Origin: G963674685 sp963674685
GTDB lineage: Bacteria > Lernaellota > Lernaellaia > JACKCT01
DNA: 64,000 nucleotides
Reading direction: 5' to 3'
Assembly (NCBI GenBank): GCA_963674685.2
Contig: CAXXWT010000002.1
Span: 1,116,001-1,180,000 of the forward strand
The first letter of the stretch is position 1; the number at the start of each line of letters is the position of its first letter. Of this stretch, positions 33,957-42,810 are shown in pieces. The notes beneath the pieces were generated by a model. It was not told the DNA's origin, did no database searches, and saw only the letters and a list, made by a program, of their open reading frames with translations. A program made the position numbers and the translations under genes.

Positions 33957-35477
33957 ATGATCACGGGGACGCATAAGGAGTTTGTGCTTTTCGGAAACGG
34001 CGCCGAGATGCACGACCGGATCGCGGGAAAAAACGGCGATTACGGCGCCGTCGAAGCCGGAGTGCGCGCCGGGCGGCCTCTGGTGATCGGCGTCGTGCGC
34101 GACAATGTGTTTTTTCTGGACAAAATCGCCCATTACGCCGCGCAGCTCATCGGCCGGTCGATCAACGCCCTGCCGCTGGCGCCCTCCCCGCTTTCGGAAC
34201 TTCCGCGGCGTTTCGAGTTTCATTTAAGCGGTTTGAAAAAGCTATTGAGTTCGCACGGCGTTCTCATGCGCGTGATGGACAAGGATCTGCCGGAGATCTT
34301 CGAGCTCGCCGCGAAAATTGCCGCCGACGTTTCCGAAGCCGACGCTTTGAGGCTGCTCGGGATCGTGTGCCGCAGCGCCTTGGTCGGCCCGCACTGGTTT
34401 GTCTTCGAGGTGGAAAACTCCTGCAACGAAAACTGCCTGTATTGCAACATCCACGCGCCGACGCGAAAACCCGGCAAGGATTTTCTCAAAGGCCGCATGC
34501 CGTTCGATCAATACGCCGCGCAGGTTCGCATGTTGGCCCGCATGGGCGCGGACGGCGTCACGGTGCTGGGAAACGGCGAACCTACGGCGCATCCGGATTT
34601 TCTCAAGATGCTGCTTTTGCCCAAAACTCTGGGCCTTCGAGTCAATTTTTTTACCAACGGCCTGCTCTTGTCGCCGGAAATGTCGAAACATATCGTGGAC
34701 GCCGGATGCGACGAAATGTTTTGCACCGTCTCCGGCGGATCGAAAGAAGCGTACGCACGATTGCATCCCCGGCAGGGGTCCGCCGGCTACGACAGATTGA
34801 TGAAGAACCTGCGGTTCTTTTTCGATTACAGAAAAACGAAAGGTCACGGCCTGCCCAGCGCCTGCGCGGTGCACGTGGTTTGCGCCGCCAATGCCCGGGA
34901 TTTGCCGGCCATGGCGCGACAGGCCGTCGAACTGGGCTTCGACGAATTGCGGCCGCAACTGATTCGCGTCGATGAACATAATGAGAAACTGGCGCTCACC
35001 GACGAGGATCTCAAAATCGTCACCCGGGATTTGCCCCAAGTCAAAGACATCTGCAAAAAAGGCGGCGTTAAGCTTTGGGACGCCTTCGAGCCCATGGCGA
35101 CGGGCGCCCGCGAAAATCCCGACAACTGGACGCCGGATGAATTTCTCGGGCAAGGCTGCATCATCGGCTGGCTTTTAGGGCTGGCCAAATGCGACGGCGC
35201 CTTGTCGCTGTGCTGCGTCGTCAAACCCGTGGGACACTTGCGCGACGGAGGAATCGAAACCCTCTGGAGCGGGCCGGTCTATCACCGCTATCGCCTGGCG
35301 GCTCTGGAGCTTGCGCAAAACAAGGACATGCCCCTTTTGGATGAAACGCCCCTGTTCACGCAACGCTGTCTTCGCTGCGACAACCACGATATCAATCGCC
35401 GCTACTTCGCCATGCTGCGTGATACGGGGATGATGCGTTTTTATCGCAAAAGTCCCTGGCGCGAAGGAGGCGCGTGA
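33957..35477 (+). CDS. Radical SAM/SPASM-like protein
   Basis: 506 residues. A 140-residue N-terminal domain of unknown kind precedes the 4Fe-4S motif CNENCLYC (Cys156, 160, 163) and a radical SAM barrel (GVTVLGNGEPTAHPDF, TNGLLLSPEM). The C-terminal region has further cysteines (GQGCIIG, LSLCCVV, RCLRCDNH), as in SPASM auxiliary-cluster enzymes that modify peptides or cofactors. ATG 33957 has no clear ribosome site, so a later start such as ATG 34008 is possible. Its stop overlaps the start of a GT-C gene (GTGATG), linking it to a membrane glycosyltransferase; perhaps it makes a glycan or lipid modification used by that enzyme. Substrate unknown. Confidence 0.82.
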   Translation: MITGTHKEFVLFGNGAEMHDRIAGKNGDYGAVEAGVRAGRPLVIGVVRDNVFFLDKIAHYAAQLIGRSINALPLAPSPLSELPRRFEFHLSGLKKLLSSHGVLMRVMDKDLPEIFELAAKIAADVSEADALRLLGIVCRSALVGPHWFVFEVENSCNENCLYCNIHAPTRKPGKDFLKGRMPFDQYAAQVRMLARMGADGVTVLGNGEPTAHPDFLKMLLLPKTLGLRVNFFTNGLLLSPEMSKHIVDAGCDEMFCTVSGGSKEAYARLHPRQGSAGYDRLMKNLRFFFDYRKTKGHGLPSACAVHVVCAANARDLPAMARQAVELGFDELRPQLIRVDEHNEKLALTDEDLKIVTRDLPQVKDICKKGGVKLWDAFEPMATGARENPDNWTPDEFLGQGCIIGWLLGLAKCDGALSLCCVVKPVGHLRDGGIETLWSGPVYHRYRLAALELAQNKDMPLLDETPLFTQRCLRCDNHDINRRYFAMLRDTGMMRFYRKSPWREGGA

Positions 35478-37123
35478 TGCGCGATCACGTTCTCGCCGTT
35501 TCGCTCATCGGCTTAACGGCCCTGGTTCTTTGTTATCCCGGCGGCGGGGGCATGAGCGGCGCGGTCGTCGCGCCCGCGGACAGCGACATCTGGAACACCA
35601 TGTGGCTCACGCGACAGGTGGCGGATTTCATTAGCCGCAACGGGAGCGCCCTGTCGGCCAATGAAGCTCTGGGTTATCCGCACGGCCTGAATCTGTGGCC
35701 CCATCTCGGCGGCGTTGTCTGGCCCGCGCTTTTAGCGCCTCTGACGAAATCGGCGGGTTCGATATACGCGCACAACATCGGCGCCCTGCTGGCTTTGATC
35801 CTGACGGCTTTGGCCGGTTATCTTTTCTTTTACGAAATCAGCGGGGACGCCAAGCCGGCTCTTTTTTCCGCCATCCTTTTCGGGTGCGGCCTTTACGGCG
35901 TCGAAGAAATACGTTTCGGCAATCCGGAACTGGCGGCCTTCGCCGTGGTTCCTCTGTCGGCCCTGGCAACGGTGCGGATGTTCGATAAAGGCGGCGCGCC
36001 GACCGTTATCCTGGCGGGTGCGGCGGCGGCTTTCGCTTTTTCGTTCAATCCCTATTTCGGTCTAACGGCCTTTGTCTTTATAGCACTGGCGTCTTTTCAG
36101 GCGGCGGCGGATAACGGCCTAAAAAGCACGCTGGTCCGCGCCCTGCCCGCCGTAGCTCTGGGTCTGGCGCTTTCGGTTCCGGCGGCATGGCCGATACTCA
36201 AGGGGATGCAAAGCCCCGCCTTCAGCGCCGTGGCGGCATCGGCCGTCGATCCCGCCACGGCGTCCTGGGATTTGCTGGAGCCGATCTTTTTCGGCCGGGC
36301 CTATCCGCGAACCATCTGCTATCTGCTGCTGGTGACCGCGCTGGCGGGTTTGTATAAAGCGCCGAAAGGATATCGTTTCTGGCTGCTTGCCGCGAGCGCT
36401 TTCTTCCTTTTGGCCCTGGGGCCTGTAGTGCTCGTCTGGGGACGCGCGACCGGCGTTCCCGGCCCGGCGGCGCTGCTGGGCCTTTTTCCCGGCGGATGGA
36501 GAATTCGATACCCGTATCGCTTCGCCGTGGGATTTCATTTGTGCCTGGGCGCGGCGGCGGCGATCACATTGCGGCGTCTTCTGGAATACGCCGACGAGAG
36601 GGGATTTCCCGACGCTTTCATGGGGCGGGTTTTCGTCATGATTGCAGCCGCCGCGACGCTGGCCGTCGCGCTTCCCAACGTCTCCATGCGGGTGGAAACG
36701 CCCGAAGTTTATCAAGTTCTCGCGGGGGAAAGCGAGCCGGGCGCGGTCCTGGAACTGCCGGTCGCAAAAGGATTTTACGAAAACAGCCGCCGGCTTTTTT
36801 ATCAGAGCCTGCACGGCCGGCCGTACATCGGCGGGCAGCCGTTGCCGGATTTGCCCAAAGTCTTCGACCGGAGTTATTTCGAAAACAACACGCTGCTGGA
36901 TGTATTGCTCAAGCCCCTGGAGGAACTGGCGGTTTATCGCTTCAAATCTCTTCCGGACCCCGGGCCGGACGTTCGCGCCATGGCGTCAAAGGGGATCGCG
37001 TTCGCCATTGTGCACAAAGAATCGCCCGGAGCCGACATCGTGGACGGTCTGGCCCTGGGGGCTTTCGGCAAGCCGGTATACGCGGATGACGGGGCGGCGC
37101 TTTACCGGGTTTTGCCAAAATAA
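35477..37123 (+). CDS. Polytopic GT-C-like membrane protein
   Basis: 548 residues, about eleven hydrophobic helices, and a soluble C-terminal part of about 140 residues. ATG 35477 has AAGGAGG 7 nt upstream and overlaps the radical SAM stop. The first periplasmic loop contains APADSDIWNTMWLTRQVADFI and the second YPHGLNLWPHLGG, patterns of bacterial GT-C proteins where an acidic residue (here Asp in SDIWN) replaces DE. The lack of a clear DE pair makes enzyme activity less sure. The pair with the radical SAM gene is followed by a terminator of the convergent gene. Confidence 0.75.
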   Translation: MRDHVLAVSLIGLTALVLCYPGGGGMSGAVVAPADSDIWNTMWLTRQVADFISRNGSALSANEALGYPHGLNLWPHLGGVVWPALLAPLTKSAGSIYAHNIGALLALILTALAGYLFFYEISGDAKPALFSAILFGCGLYGVEEIRFGNPELAAFAVVPLSALATVRMFDKGGAPTVILAGAAAAFAFSFNPYFGLTAFVFIALASFQAAADNGLKSTLVRALPAVALGLALSVPAAWPILKGMQSPAFSAVAASAVDPATASWDLLEPIFFGRAYPRTICYLLLVTALAGLYKAPKGYRFWLLAASAFFLLALGPVVLVWGRATGVPGPAALLGLFPGGWRIRYPYRFAVGFHLCLGAAAAITLRRLLEYADERGFPDAFMGRVFVMIAAAATLAVALPNVSMRVETPEVYQVLAGESEPGAVLELPVAKGFYENSRRLFYQSLHGRPYIGGQPLPDLPKVFDRSYFENNTLLDVLLKPLEELAVYRFKSLPDPGPDVRAMASKGIAFAIVHKESPGADIVDGLALGAFGKPVYADDGAALYRVLPK

Positions 37124-37126
37124 AAA

Positions 37127-37144
37127 GCGGATCTTCCGATCCGC
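37127..37144 (-). terminator. Terminator of the minus-strand membrane coiled-coil gene
   Basis: Stem GCGGATC (37138-37144 read on the minus strand) / GATCCGC with a 4-nt loop, then TTTTTATTTT on the minus strand. It overlaps the last codons of the plus-strand gene that ends at 37123. Confidence 0.75.
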
Positions 37145-37166
37145 CCCATTCCGCATTTTATGATAT

Positions 37167-38180
37167 CTATCGCCCGAATTTTGGGAACTTTCTTTTGGGA
37201 ATTTCGCTTTTCTCCGGCGCTTTGGGATTTTTCACGTCTTCTCTGAGGGCCTTGAGGCCATCGGCAAGGTCTTTGAGGGAACTGGCAAAGTCTTTCCATT
37301 CCTTCGCCGGCAAAAAGCCTCTCAGCTTTTCCGAATGCATGATCTGGTCGATGGACTCGAGCTGCTTGACGTGGGATAGAGTTCCGGATTTTCTCACAAG
37401 AGCCTCGACGCTTTTGAATAGATCCTGCGCGGCGTCGTAGCGTCTTTTCACTTTGATGAGTTTTTCCAGGTCGTCTTCGGCGGAATCGGCGACCTTGTCC
37501 ATGAGGCTGATGAACTCGCTTTGCCGGATATAAAGCTCCTTGCCGTATTTTTTCACGAAGGCGACAATCTCGGCGTCGTAGGCGCTGCGAAAAATAACGC
37601 CGAAGGCCGCGGCTTCCTTGGCGACGTCATCCGTCGACTTGGTGAGCTTTTCGAGTTTTTCTGAAAACGCGCCTTCCGCTTCTTTCAATGCGTCGTCAAC
37701 GGCTTTTTTAGTTTTTTCCTTGAAAACGCTGAAAGGGTTGAGAACCTGGGCGGCGAGGGCGAAGAAAATGATCATCGTGAAAATGAATCCCAGCATGAGC
37801 ATCGTCGCTTGTTCGCTCATGGCGTCATGCCAGGGTTCGGAAAAAGTTCTGTAAACTCTGCGGGACATTTCCATCCCGACAAACGAGACGGCTAAACCCA
37901 CGACCGCCGAGACGGCTACTTCACGCGTTGCGTTGCTGAATTGATCGACGAGGGCGTCGTCGATGCTCCATGTCAGCTTTTTATTGAAATACGTGGGCTT
38001 CAGCATTTCCGAAAGCATCTGCTTCGATTTCAAACGGGCGAGCTTGCTTCTTTTCATCGCCTCGAAAGCGACGATCATGGCGATCAACGCCAGGGTGCAG
38101 GCCGGCAGGTTCAAAAGAACAATCGGCTGGATGGTGCAAAGGACACCTTCGAGCAAAATAAGAAGAATCACTAGGAACAT
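37167..38180 (-). CDS. Membrane protein with C-terminal coiled coil, unknown
   Basis: 337 residues; ATG 38180 follows GGAGGG. Three or four hydrophobic segments in the first 150 residues (MFLVILLILLEGVLC, VLLNLPACTLALIAMIVAFEA, VAVSAVVGLAVSFVGM, MLMLGFIFTMIIFFALAAQVL). After that the protein is a long charged helix (about 160-320: KKAVDDALKEAEGAFSEKLEKL ...), a coiled coil, and a basic tail (KRKFPKFGR). It resembles MotA/MscS-style scaffold proteins only in general topology, so I name no function. A strong terminator follows. The 38181-38446 stretch upstream is A+T-rich and probably holds its promoter. Confidence 0.65.
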   Translation of the reverse strand: MFLVILLILLEGVLCTIQPIVLLNLPACTLALIAMIVAFEAMKRSKLARLKSKQMLSEMLKPTYFNKKLTWSIDDALVDQFSNATREVAVSAVVGLAVSFVGMEMSRRVYRTFSEPWHDAMSEQATMLMLGFIFTMIIFFALAAQVLNPFSVFKEKTKKAVDDALKEAEGAFSEKLEKLTKSTDDVAKEAAAFGVIFRSAYDAEIVAFVKKYGKELYIRQSEFISLMDKVADSAEDDLEKLIKVKRRYDAAQDLFKSVEALVRKSGTLSHVKQLESIDQIMHSEKLRGFLPAKEWKDFASSLKDLADGLKALREDVKNPKAPEKSEIPKRKFPKFGR

Positions 38181-38446
38181 GGTCCCTCCATTCCTTAGTT
38201 TTTCTCTGGCGCGAACTATTTATGAAGTGCCGCCCACCAAAGCACTCGCACTAACCTGATGCTAGCATTGTATTTAATGATTATTACCCCTGTCAACACC
38301 TATTTGTCGATGGCTTTCAGGAATGGGATGCACGGAATTTTAATCTGATTCATAAGAAATAATACTTAGGGCGATCCCTGATAGTTTAATTAATATTATA
38401 CACAACAAGATGATACTTGATTCAACAACTTCCTGCTTTGTATGGA

Positions 38447-38816
38447 TTCTTCGAGGATTACCGTACTTTAACACCCCCTCTTCAAACTTTGCGAAGAAGA
38501 AAAATTATTTTTCGCCGCCTTAAAAAGGCGGTCGTCGATCCTTGACATTCCCTTTGGGATGGAAAAGCCCGTCATTTAAGGTTTTGAAAGGACATTTCCC
38601 TATTTGGGCGTCAGGAGACCGCGATAAAGCCGCCAGTAAATCACTCAATTGTCGACATGTCTTCCGATCCATTGATCTTGAAGGGATTGCCCGCGACGTC
38701 GATCAAAAACGTCCTTTCAAAACCTATGAGCAAAAATTCCATCCCAAGGGAAATGTCAAGGACGAAAAATAATTTTCTTCTTCATTTCATGGTGAAGTAC
38801 GGTAATCCTCGAAGAA
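38447..38816. repeat. Foldback (MITE-like) element, copy 1
   Basis: 370 bp bounded by perfect 22-bp terminal inverted repeats beginning TTCTTCGAGGATTACC. Nested inside, 38540-38593 (CCTTGACATTCCCTTTGGGA ... GTTTTGAAAGGAC) is inverted at 38711-38763, so nearly the whole element can fold into one long hairpin around about 38640. A near-identical copy lies at 52110-52477. A short reading frame (38542-38772) crosses the arms in both copies; it is probably a by-product. No transposase is inside. Confidence 0.85.
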
Positions 38817-38880
38817 CCTTTTTATGTCCTATTAAATAGGACTTATTTCATTGCCGGAAATCCTGTCGGACTCCCTACAA

Positions 38881-40527
38881 TTATTCTTTATCCGCTTCCT
38901 GGCGGCCGCAAATCCGCAATGCGGATTTTAAGCGCATAAACTCGCATTTCTTCCTGTAATTGTACGATGAAGCTTTGTGGCATACCTTTTCTTTCAGTTC
39001 ATCCAGCCGCTTTTTCACACAGGCCTTTTGCGCCGTTTCTTCTTTGGCGGAGCACTCCTTGTTTATCGACTCAAGCGCGCTGCACACATCGAGTTCCACA
39101 ACCCAGGGCGTGGGCGTCGGGGTGGCCTTGTGGGTGCCGCCCCCACCTCCGCCACCCGTCAAATAGCCGAGAGTTTTGATCTGCTCCGCGCCGGTGACGA
39201 ATTTGTTATGCACCAAAACGGCCGGAATTTCAGGATCGATGATTCCCGCCGCGTCCGCTGCTTCCTGAAGCTCATCGGAGGCCGAATCCGGACTGATGGG
39301 ATTTTTCTCCAGAGGATCGACCTGAAGGTCAAATACTTCCTCGACGCCGCCGACATCGTCCACGATCAATTTTTTCGGCCAGATAATCGCTCCGTGTTTT
39401 TGGATGGAGCCTCGATGCAGGTGCAATGGCAAAGCCCTGGATTTGGGAATGGCTTTGTTGATGTCCGCGCCGGGAAGGTCTTCATGCGGGATGCCGGCAT
39501 AACCCAAAATCGTGGGGGCGATATCGTACAAGCCGACGACGTCGCTCACGCGGCGTCCGCCCGGCGAAGAGGCTTTGGGCTTTTGGGATTCGCGGACGAC
39601 CAGAGGCACGCGCAGGGTTTCCTCGTACAGGTCATATCCGTGGAGCATGCTTTCGTGTTCGTAAAACGCCTCGCCGTGATCCGACACAACAACGATCACC
39701 GCCCGGTCCGAGCCCGGCAGATTGCGGATGATTCGGCCCAGGGCCGCGTCGGCGGCGGCGATTTCCGAATCGTAAACATCCGACAGGGCCTGCAGCTGTT
39801 CGGGATGTTTTTTGAAGTGGTCCGGCTCGAAGCCGTTCATCAGATCGCCGCCCATGGGATTGGCGGCGAGAAAGGCCTGCGTATCCAGATTCGGCGCCAC
39901 GGATTTGATGTACGGTTCGCGAACCAGATACGGCGTGTGCGGATCGAAAAAATGCATGAAAAGAAAATAGGGTTTGCCGTGATAATCCGTCTCGTGAAAA
40001 CGGCCCCTGTCGGTTTGAGCCATCTGCTCGACCGCTTCGGCGTTGCTGGTGGCCGCTTCCCGGAAAATGGAAAAGCCCTGGCCGAAACCGGTGGCCTGCG
40101 TGATATGGATGTTCGTCGAATAGCCGACGGTCATGTAGCCGTCTGCGGCCAGGCGCTCGGTCAGCGTCTGGTATTTGCCGGACAATTGATGCTGGTAGGC
40201 CAGCATGCCCATGGTCTGCAGACCGTCCGTGATGCCGTGCTGCTGCGGGTTAAGCCCTAAAAATATCGTGGCCAAAGAAGGGAGGGTCCAGGACGTGGGC
40301 GGATAGACATTTTCGTAAACCGTTCCCTTGGCGGCCAGAGAATCGATAAAAGGCGTCGTGGGTCTCGTGTATCCGTAGCAACCCACGTGATCCGCGCGCA
40401 TCGTGTCGATGAGCGCCACAATGATGTGCGGGCGCGGCAAGGGTTTTCGCGGGCGGGTGTAAATATAGGCGACCGCCGCGGCGAGGATGACGACGATCAA
40501 GGCAAGAATCGCGAGAAATTTTTTCAT
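38881..40527 (-). CDS. Alkaline-phosphatase-fold enzyme (sulfatase-like, no FGly Cys)
   Basis: 548 residues. Signal anchor at 1-22. The sulfatase domain has IVALIDTMRADHVGCYGY with the first metal Asp, and VVSDHGEAFYEHESMLHGYDLYEE with the DHG metal ligands. The formylglycine box should read C/S-x-P-x-R, but here the site is SWTLPSLATIFLG, with Thr in place of Cys and no Arg. It is thus more like Thr-nucleophile phosphotransferases or phosphodiesterases than true sulfatases. A linker of six glycines and TPTPTP leads to a Cys-rich C-terminal domain (residues about 480-548, six cysteines, coiled KKRLDELKEKV). Surface or periplasmic hydrolase; substrate unknown. Confidence 0.82.
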   Translation of the reverse strand: MKKFLAILALIVVILAAAVAYIYTRPRKPLPRPHIIVALIDTMRADHVGCYGYTRPTTPFIDSLAAKGTVYENVYPPTSWTLPSLATIFLGLNPQQHGITDGLQTMGMLAYQHQLSGKYQTLTERLAADGYMTVGYSTNIHITQATGFGQGFSIFREAATSNAEAVEQMAQTDRGRFHETDYHGKPYFLFMHFFDPHTPYLVREPYIKSVAPNLDTQAFLAANPMGGDLMNGFEPDHFKKHPEQLQALSDVYDSEIAAADAALGRIIRNLPGSDRAVIVVVSDHGEAFYEHESMLHGYDLYEETLRVPLVVRESQKPKASSPGGRRVSDVVGLYDIAPTILGYAGIPHEDLPGADINKAIPKSRALPLHLHRGSIQKHGAIIWPKKLIVDDVGGVEEVFDLQVDPLEKNPISPDSASDELQEAADAAGIIDPEIPAVLVHNKFVTGAEQIKTLGYLTGGGGGGGTHKATPTPTPWVVELDVCSALESINKECSAKEETAQKACVKKRLDELKEKVCHKASSYNYRKKCEFMRLKSALRICGRQEADKE

Positions 40528-40625
40528 CGGTGCAAAACGTCTCCGAAAAAAATGGGTTTGCGCCCCTTAAAATTCCCGGCCGCTTTACTTATGCGGCCGG
40601 TTTATAAAATACGAATCGCATATGG

Positions 40626-42146
40626 TCAGCCGCTTTGCCCGTACAGGAAAAGCTGAACCGATATCTGATCGCGCGGCTCGGTGTGCATTCCGCCGTCGTA
40701 ATCGCAGTTGCCGGGATCGTCGTCGAACGCGCACTCCTGGCAAATGTTGTTTTCGTCGCCGGCGCCAGGCCTGCAGTTGTTTATATACAAATCTCCCTCG
40801 CTGTCCCAGACCTCGTAGCCGAAATTGTTTTGCGCGGCGATGTCAGCCAGCGCCGTCACGTCGCTGACGTGCGGAAGCACTACGGCGCCCGGGCACCAGC
40901 CGGCGCGGGAATATCGCCAGGTGCCGTCCTGATCGTCCAGGGGATTCTGGCTGCAATCGCTGCGCCACGGATCCACCGAAACGGGGAGATCGTTGACGAG
41001 AATCACCTGTTGCGAATGACAAAACTCGGCGCAGTTGTCCTGGTTGCCCTGCCCGTGTCCCGTGACCAGAAGCCTGGTTTCCGCCCTGGTCACGCCGGCG
41101 GGTATTTCAATTTGCCGTATCCCGATCTGATCCCCGATGAGATTGTCCGGGTCGCCGACGGTGATCCAGTTATTCGACCACACGTTGAGAATCTGCGTGG
41201 GAAGTTCGCGGGAGGCGACGCCGGGATGGAAGATGAATTTCAGCGTCACGCGCCAGCCGTGCCCGTGCGGCGATCCCGGCCCGACCCACGTGGAGATAAA
41301 CGAACGCAGCGTCCGCGCGCCGGTCAGAAGAGCCGCGTAGTCGCTGACGTCGGTATGGATGCACATGCCCTCGTTGTAAGGAGTGATGTAGCGAAGCAGT
41401 TCGTAGCTTTCCTCGTTTTCCCCGCCGGGATCTTCCACGAGGTAAATATTGGCCAGGCGGTCCCAGTTGTCGCAGTCGCCGTCCGCCGGGCAGGAAAGTT
41501 CGAGGCGCAAATTGATGCGCTCCCAGTCGCCTTCCGGAAAATCCACCGGCGCGTCTATGGTGCGAAGATTCTCGTCGCCGCTGACGTAATATTGATCGGC
41601 CAGATCGAAGACGGTGACGACGACGGCCGTGTCCGGCTGGTCGTCGTCGGCGCAGCCGTACCAGGGATCCCCGGGCCACTGCGCGTCGTCATCGATATCA
41701 TCGTCAACATCGTCGTTGAGGTCGTCGTTGACATCATCATTGAGGTCGTCGTTCGCGTCATCATTCGCGTCGTCATCGACGTCGTCGTTCAAATCGTCGT
41801 CATCTTCAGAAAAAAAAAGCTCCACTTCGCAGGAATCGATCACGCACTGCGTGAAATCGCTGCAATCATCCAGGATCACGAGATCGGCGCATCCGGCCAT
41901 GCAGTCCCAGGGACCCTGGCCTTCCAGGCACAACTCGTAAGCCTCCGCGGAGTTTATTTCTTCGTCGGAAATCTGCAGCGAGGCGATGCATACATCATAG
42001 ATTGTCGCGACGGTATCGGCGCAATTGCCGCCGCCGCCGTCGCCGTCATCATCGTCGTCGTCATCGTCGGCGCATCCTGCAAAAAGAGCGGCGACAAGCA
42101 GCAATGCCGCCAGAGCCGGAACCAGCAGGTGAAACAGCTTTTTCAT
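40626..42146 (-). CDS. PNGase F-like lipoprotein with Asp-rich linkers
   Basis: 506 residues from ATG 42146 (GGAGG upstream). Lipobox FAGC at Cys25 is followed at once by eight Asp. Residues about 40-110 form a Cys-rich domain (six cysteines, like those at 48692-48910 and 57342-57704), then a 45-residue DDxNDD linker (about 113-155). The C-terminal about 340 residues resemble peptide:N-glycosidase F: VTGHGQGNQDNCAEFCHSQQ, SVDPWRSDCSQNP and DGTWRYSRAGWCPGAVV are hallmarks of its two jelly-roll domains. PNGase F removes N-glycans from glycoproteins; here the enzyme would be surface-tethered on a flexible acid stalk. Whether the catalytic Asp/Glu residues are kept cannot be settled by eye. Confidence 0.78.
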   Translation of the reverse strand: MKKLFHLLVPALAALLLVAALFAGCADDDDDDDDGDGGGGNCADTVATIYDVCIASLQISDEEINSAEAYELCLEGQGPWDCMAGCADLVILDDCSDFTQCVIDSCEVELFFSEDDDDLNDDVDDDANDDANDDLNDDVNDDLNDDVDDDIDDDAQWPGDPWYGCADDDQPDTAVVVTVFDLADQYYVSGDENLRTIDAPVDFPEGDWERINLRLELSCPADGDCDNWDRLANIYLVEDPGGENEESYELLRYITPYNEGMCIHTDVSDYAALLTGARTLRSFISTWVGPGSPHGHGWRVTLKFIFHPGVASRELPTQILNVWSNNWITVGDPDNLIGDQIGIRQIEIPAGVTRAETRLLVTGHGQGNQDNCAEFCHSQQVILVNDLPVSVDPWRSDCSQNPLDDQDGTWRYSRAGWCPGAVVLPHVSDVTALADIAAQNNFGYEVWDSEGDLYINNCRPGAGDENNICQECAFDDDPGNCDYDGGMHTEPRDQISVQLFLYGQSG

Positions 42147-42754
42147 CGCGTCCTCCATAAAAGCGCTCGGCGCCGATCTTAACACAAATAAGGAAAAATT
42201 TTTAACGGGTGGATTGCGGAGGGCCTACGTCATGAAACCGGGTTTTTACGGATCCCCGAAGAAAATGGGGAGAAAATTGTAGTACGCAGTCTACAAATCG
42301 CTTTTCAAAGGAAAATCTTCTCAATCCGATATCGCGTGACGGGACGGCCTGAGTGAATGACAAAGTCGTCGCTTGCTCGGAATGAAAGTGAATTCGCAAA
42401 CCGGCCCAAAACCGACAGACGAACCAAAATCCCGTTTTATGACGCAGGCCCGATTGCGGAAAAATATTCGACGTGTTTTATCCCGGGAGTTTGCGTGGCA
42501 TGACAAATGCGGTGTACACGCTGACAACTCGTTTATTATTCTTGACCCTGAACGGCGGGCGTTAGATGGGATGTCAGGTTCTACCCTATGAGAAATCGGC
42601 ACTCGGGAGCATTTTCAATCATGCAAAAAATTTTGCCGCGTCGTGCCTTATACGGAACGGTGTTCGACACTTTCACGTTGGAACACGAGGCCGGCGCGAA
42701 CTGAAACAGCATTTCAATGCATTAGGGAACTCATAATCCGAAATGGGAGCAGCA
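42147..42754. other. A+T-richer intergenic stretch without a supported gene
   Basis: About 610 bp of lower G+C than the flanks. It holds only short frames without ribosome sites or recognisable motifs. Together with the AbiE-like locus to the right it may be horizontally acquired. Confidence 0.5.
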
Positions 42755-42810
42755 ACTTGACTAAAATAATGGACTTGACAATATTTTCAAGTAAGCTAAT
42801 TTAGTCAAGT
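42755..42810 (+). promoter_or_regulatory. Promoter with a four-half-site operator, leaderless start
   Basis: ACTTGA occurs at 42755-42760 and 42773-42778, and its inverse TCAAGT at 42787-42792 and 42805-42810, all sharing one dyad axis at 42782.5. The outer pair extends to a perfect 11-bp repeat ACTTGACTAAA / TTTAGTCAAGT. TTGACA (42775-42780) is a consensus -35, with a weak -10 TAATTT at 42797-42802. Transcription would begin at about the ATG at 42811, so the message is leaderless and the operator covers the whole promoter. Confidence 0.75.

Noticed and set aside
38542..38772. 76-codon frame in the foldback element considered as a gene
   Set aside because: It spans both arms of a long inverted repeat and has no ribosome site or known motif; sharing between copies follows from recent duplication.
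38977..40260. 427-codon frame antisense to the sulfatase-like gene
   Set aside because: Shadow of a conserved gene; composition and lack of motifs do not support a protein.
38881..40527. True formylglycine sulfatase
   Set aside because: The required Cys/Ser-x-P-x-R box is replaced by Thr-Leu-Pro-Ser-Leu.
40635..42182. 515-codon open frame antisense to the PNGase F-like gene
   Set aside because: Val/Ile/Asp-coding runs are the complement of the Asp tracts; no initiation signal and no known motif.
42373..42591. 72-codon frame in the gap before the AbiEi-like gene
   Set aside because: No ribosome site, no recognisable domain, and A+T-rich surroundings in which frames of this length arise by chance.
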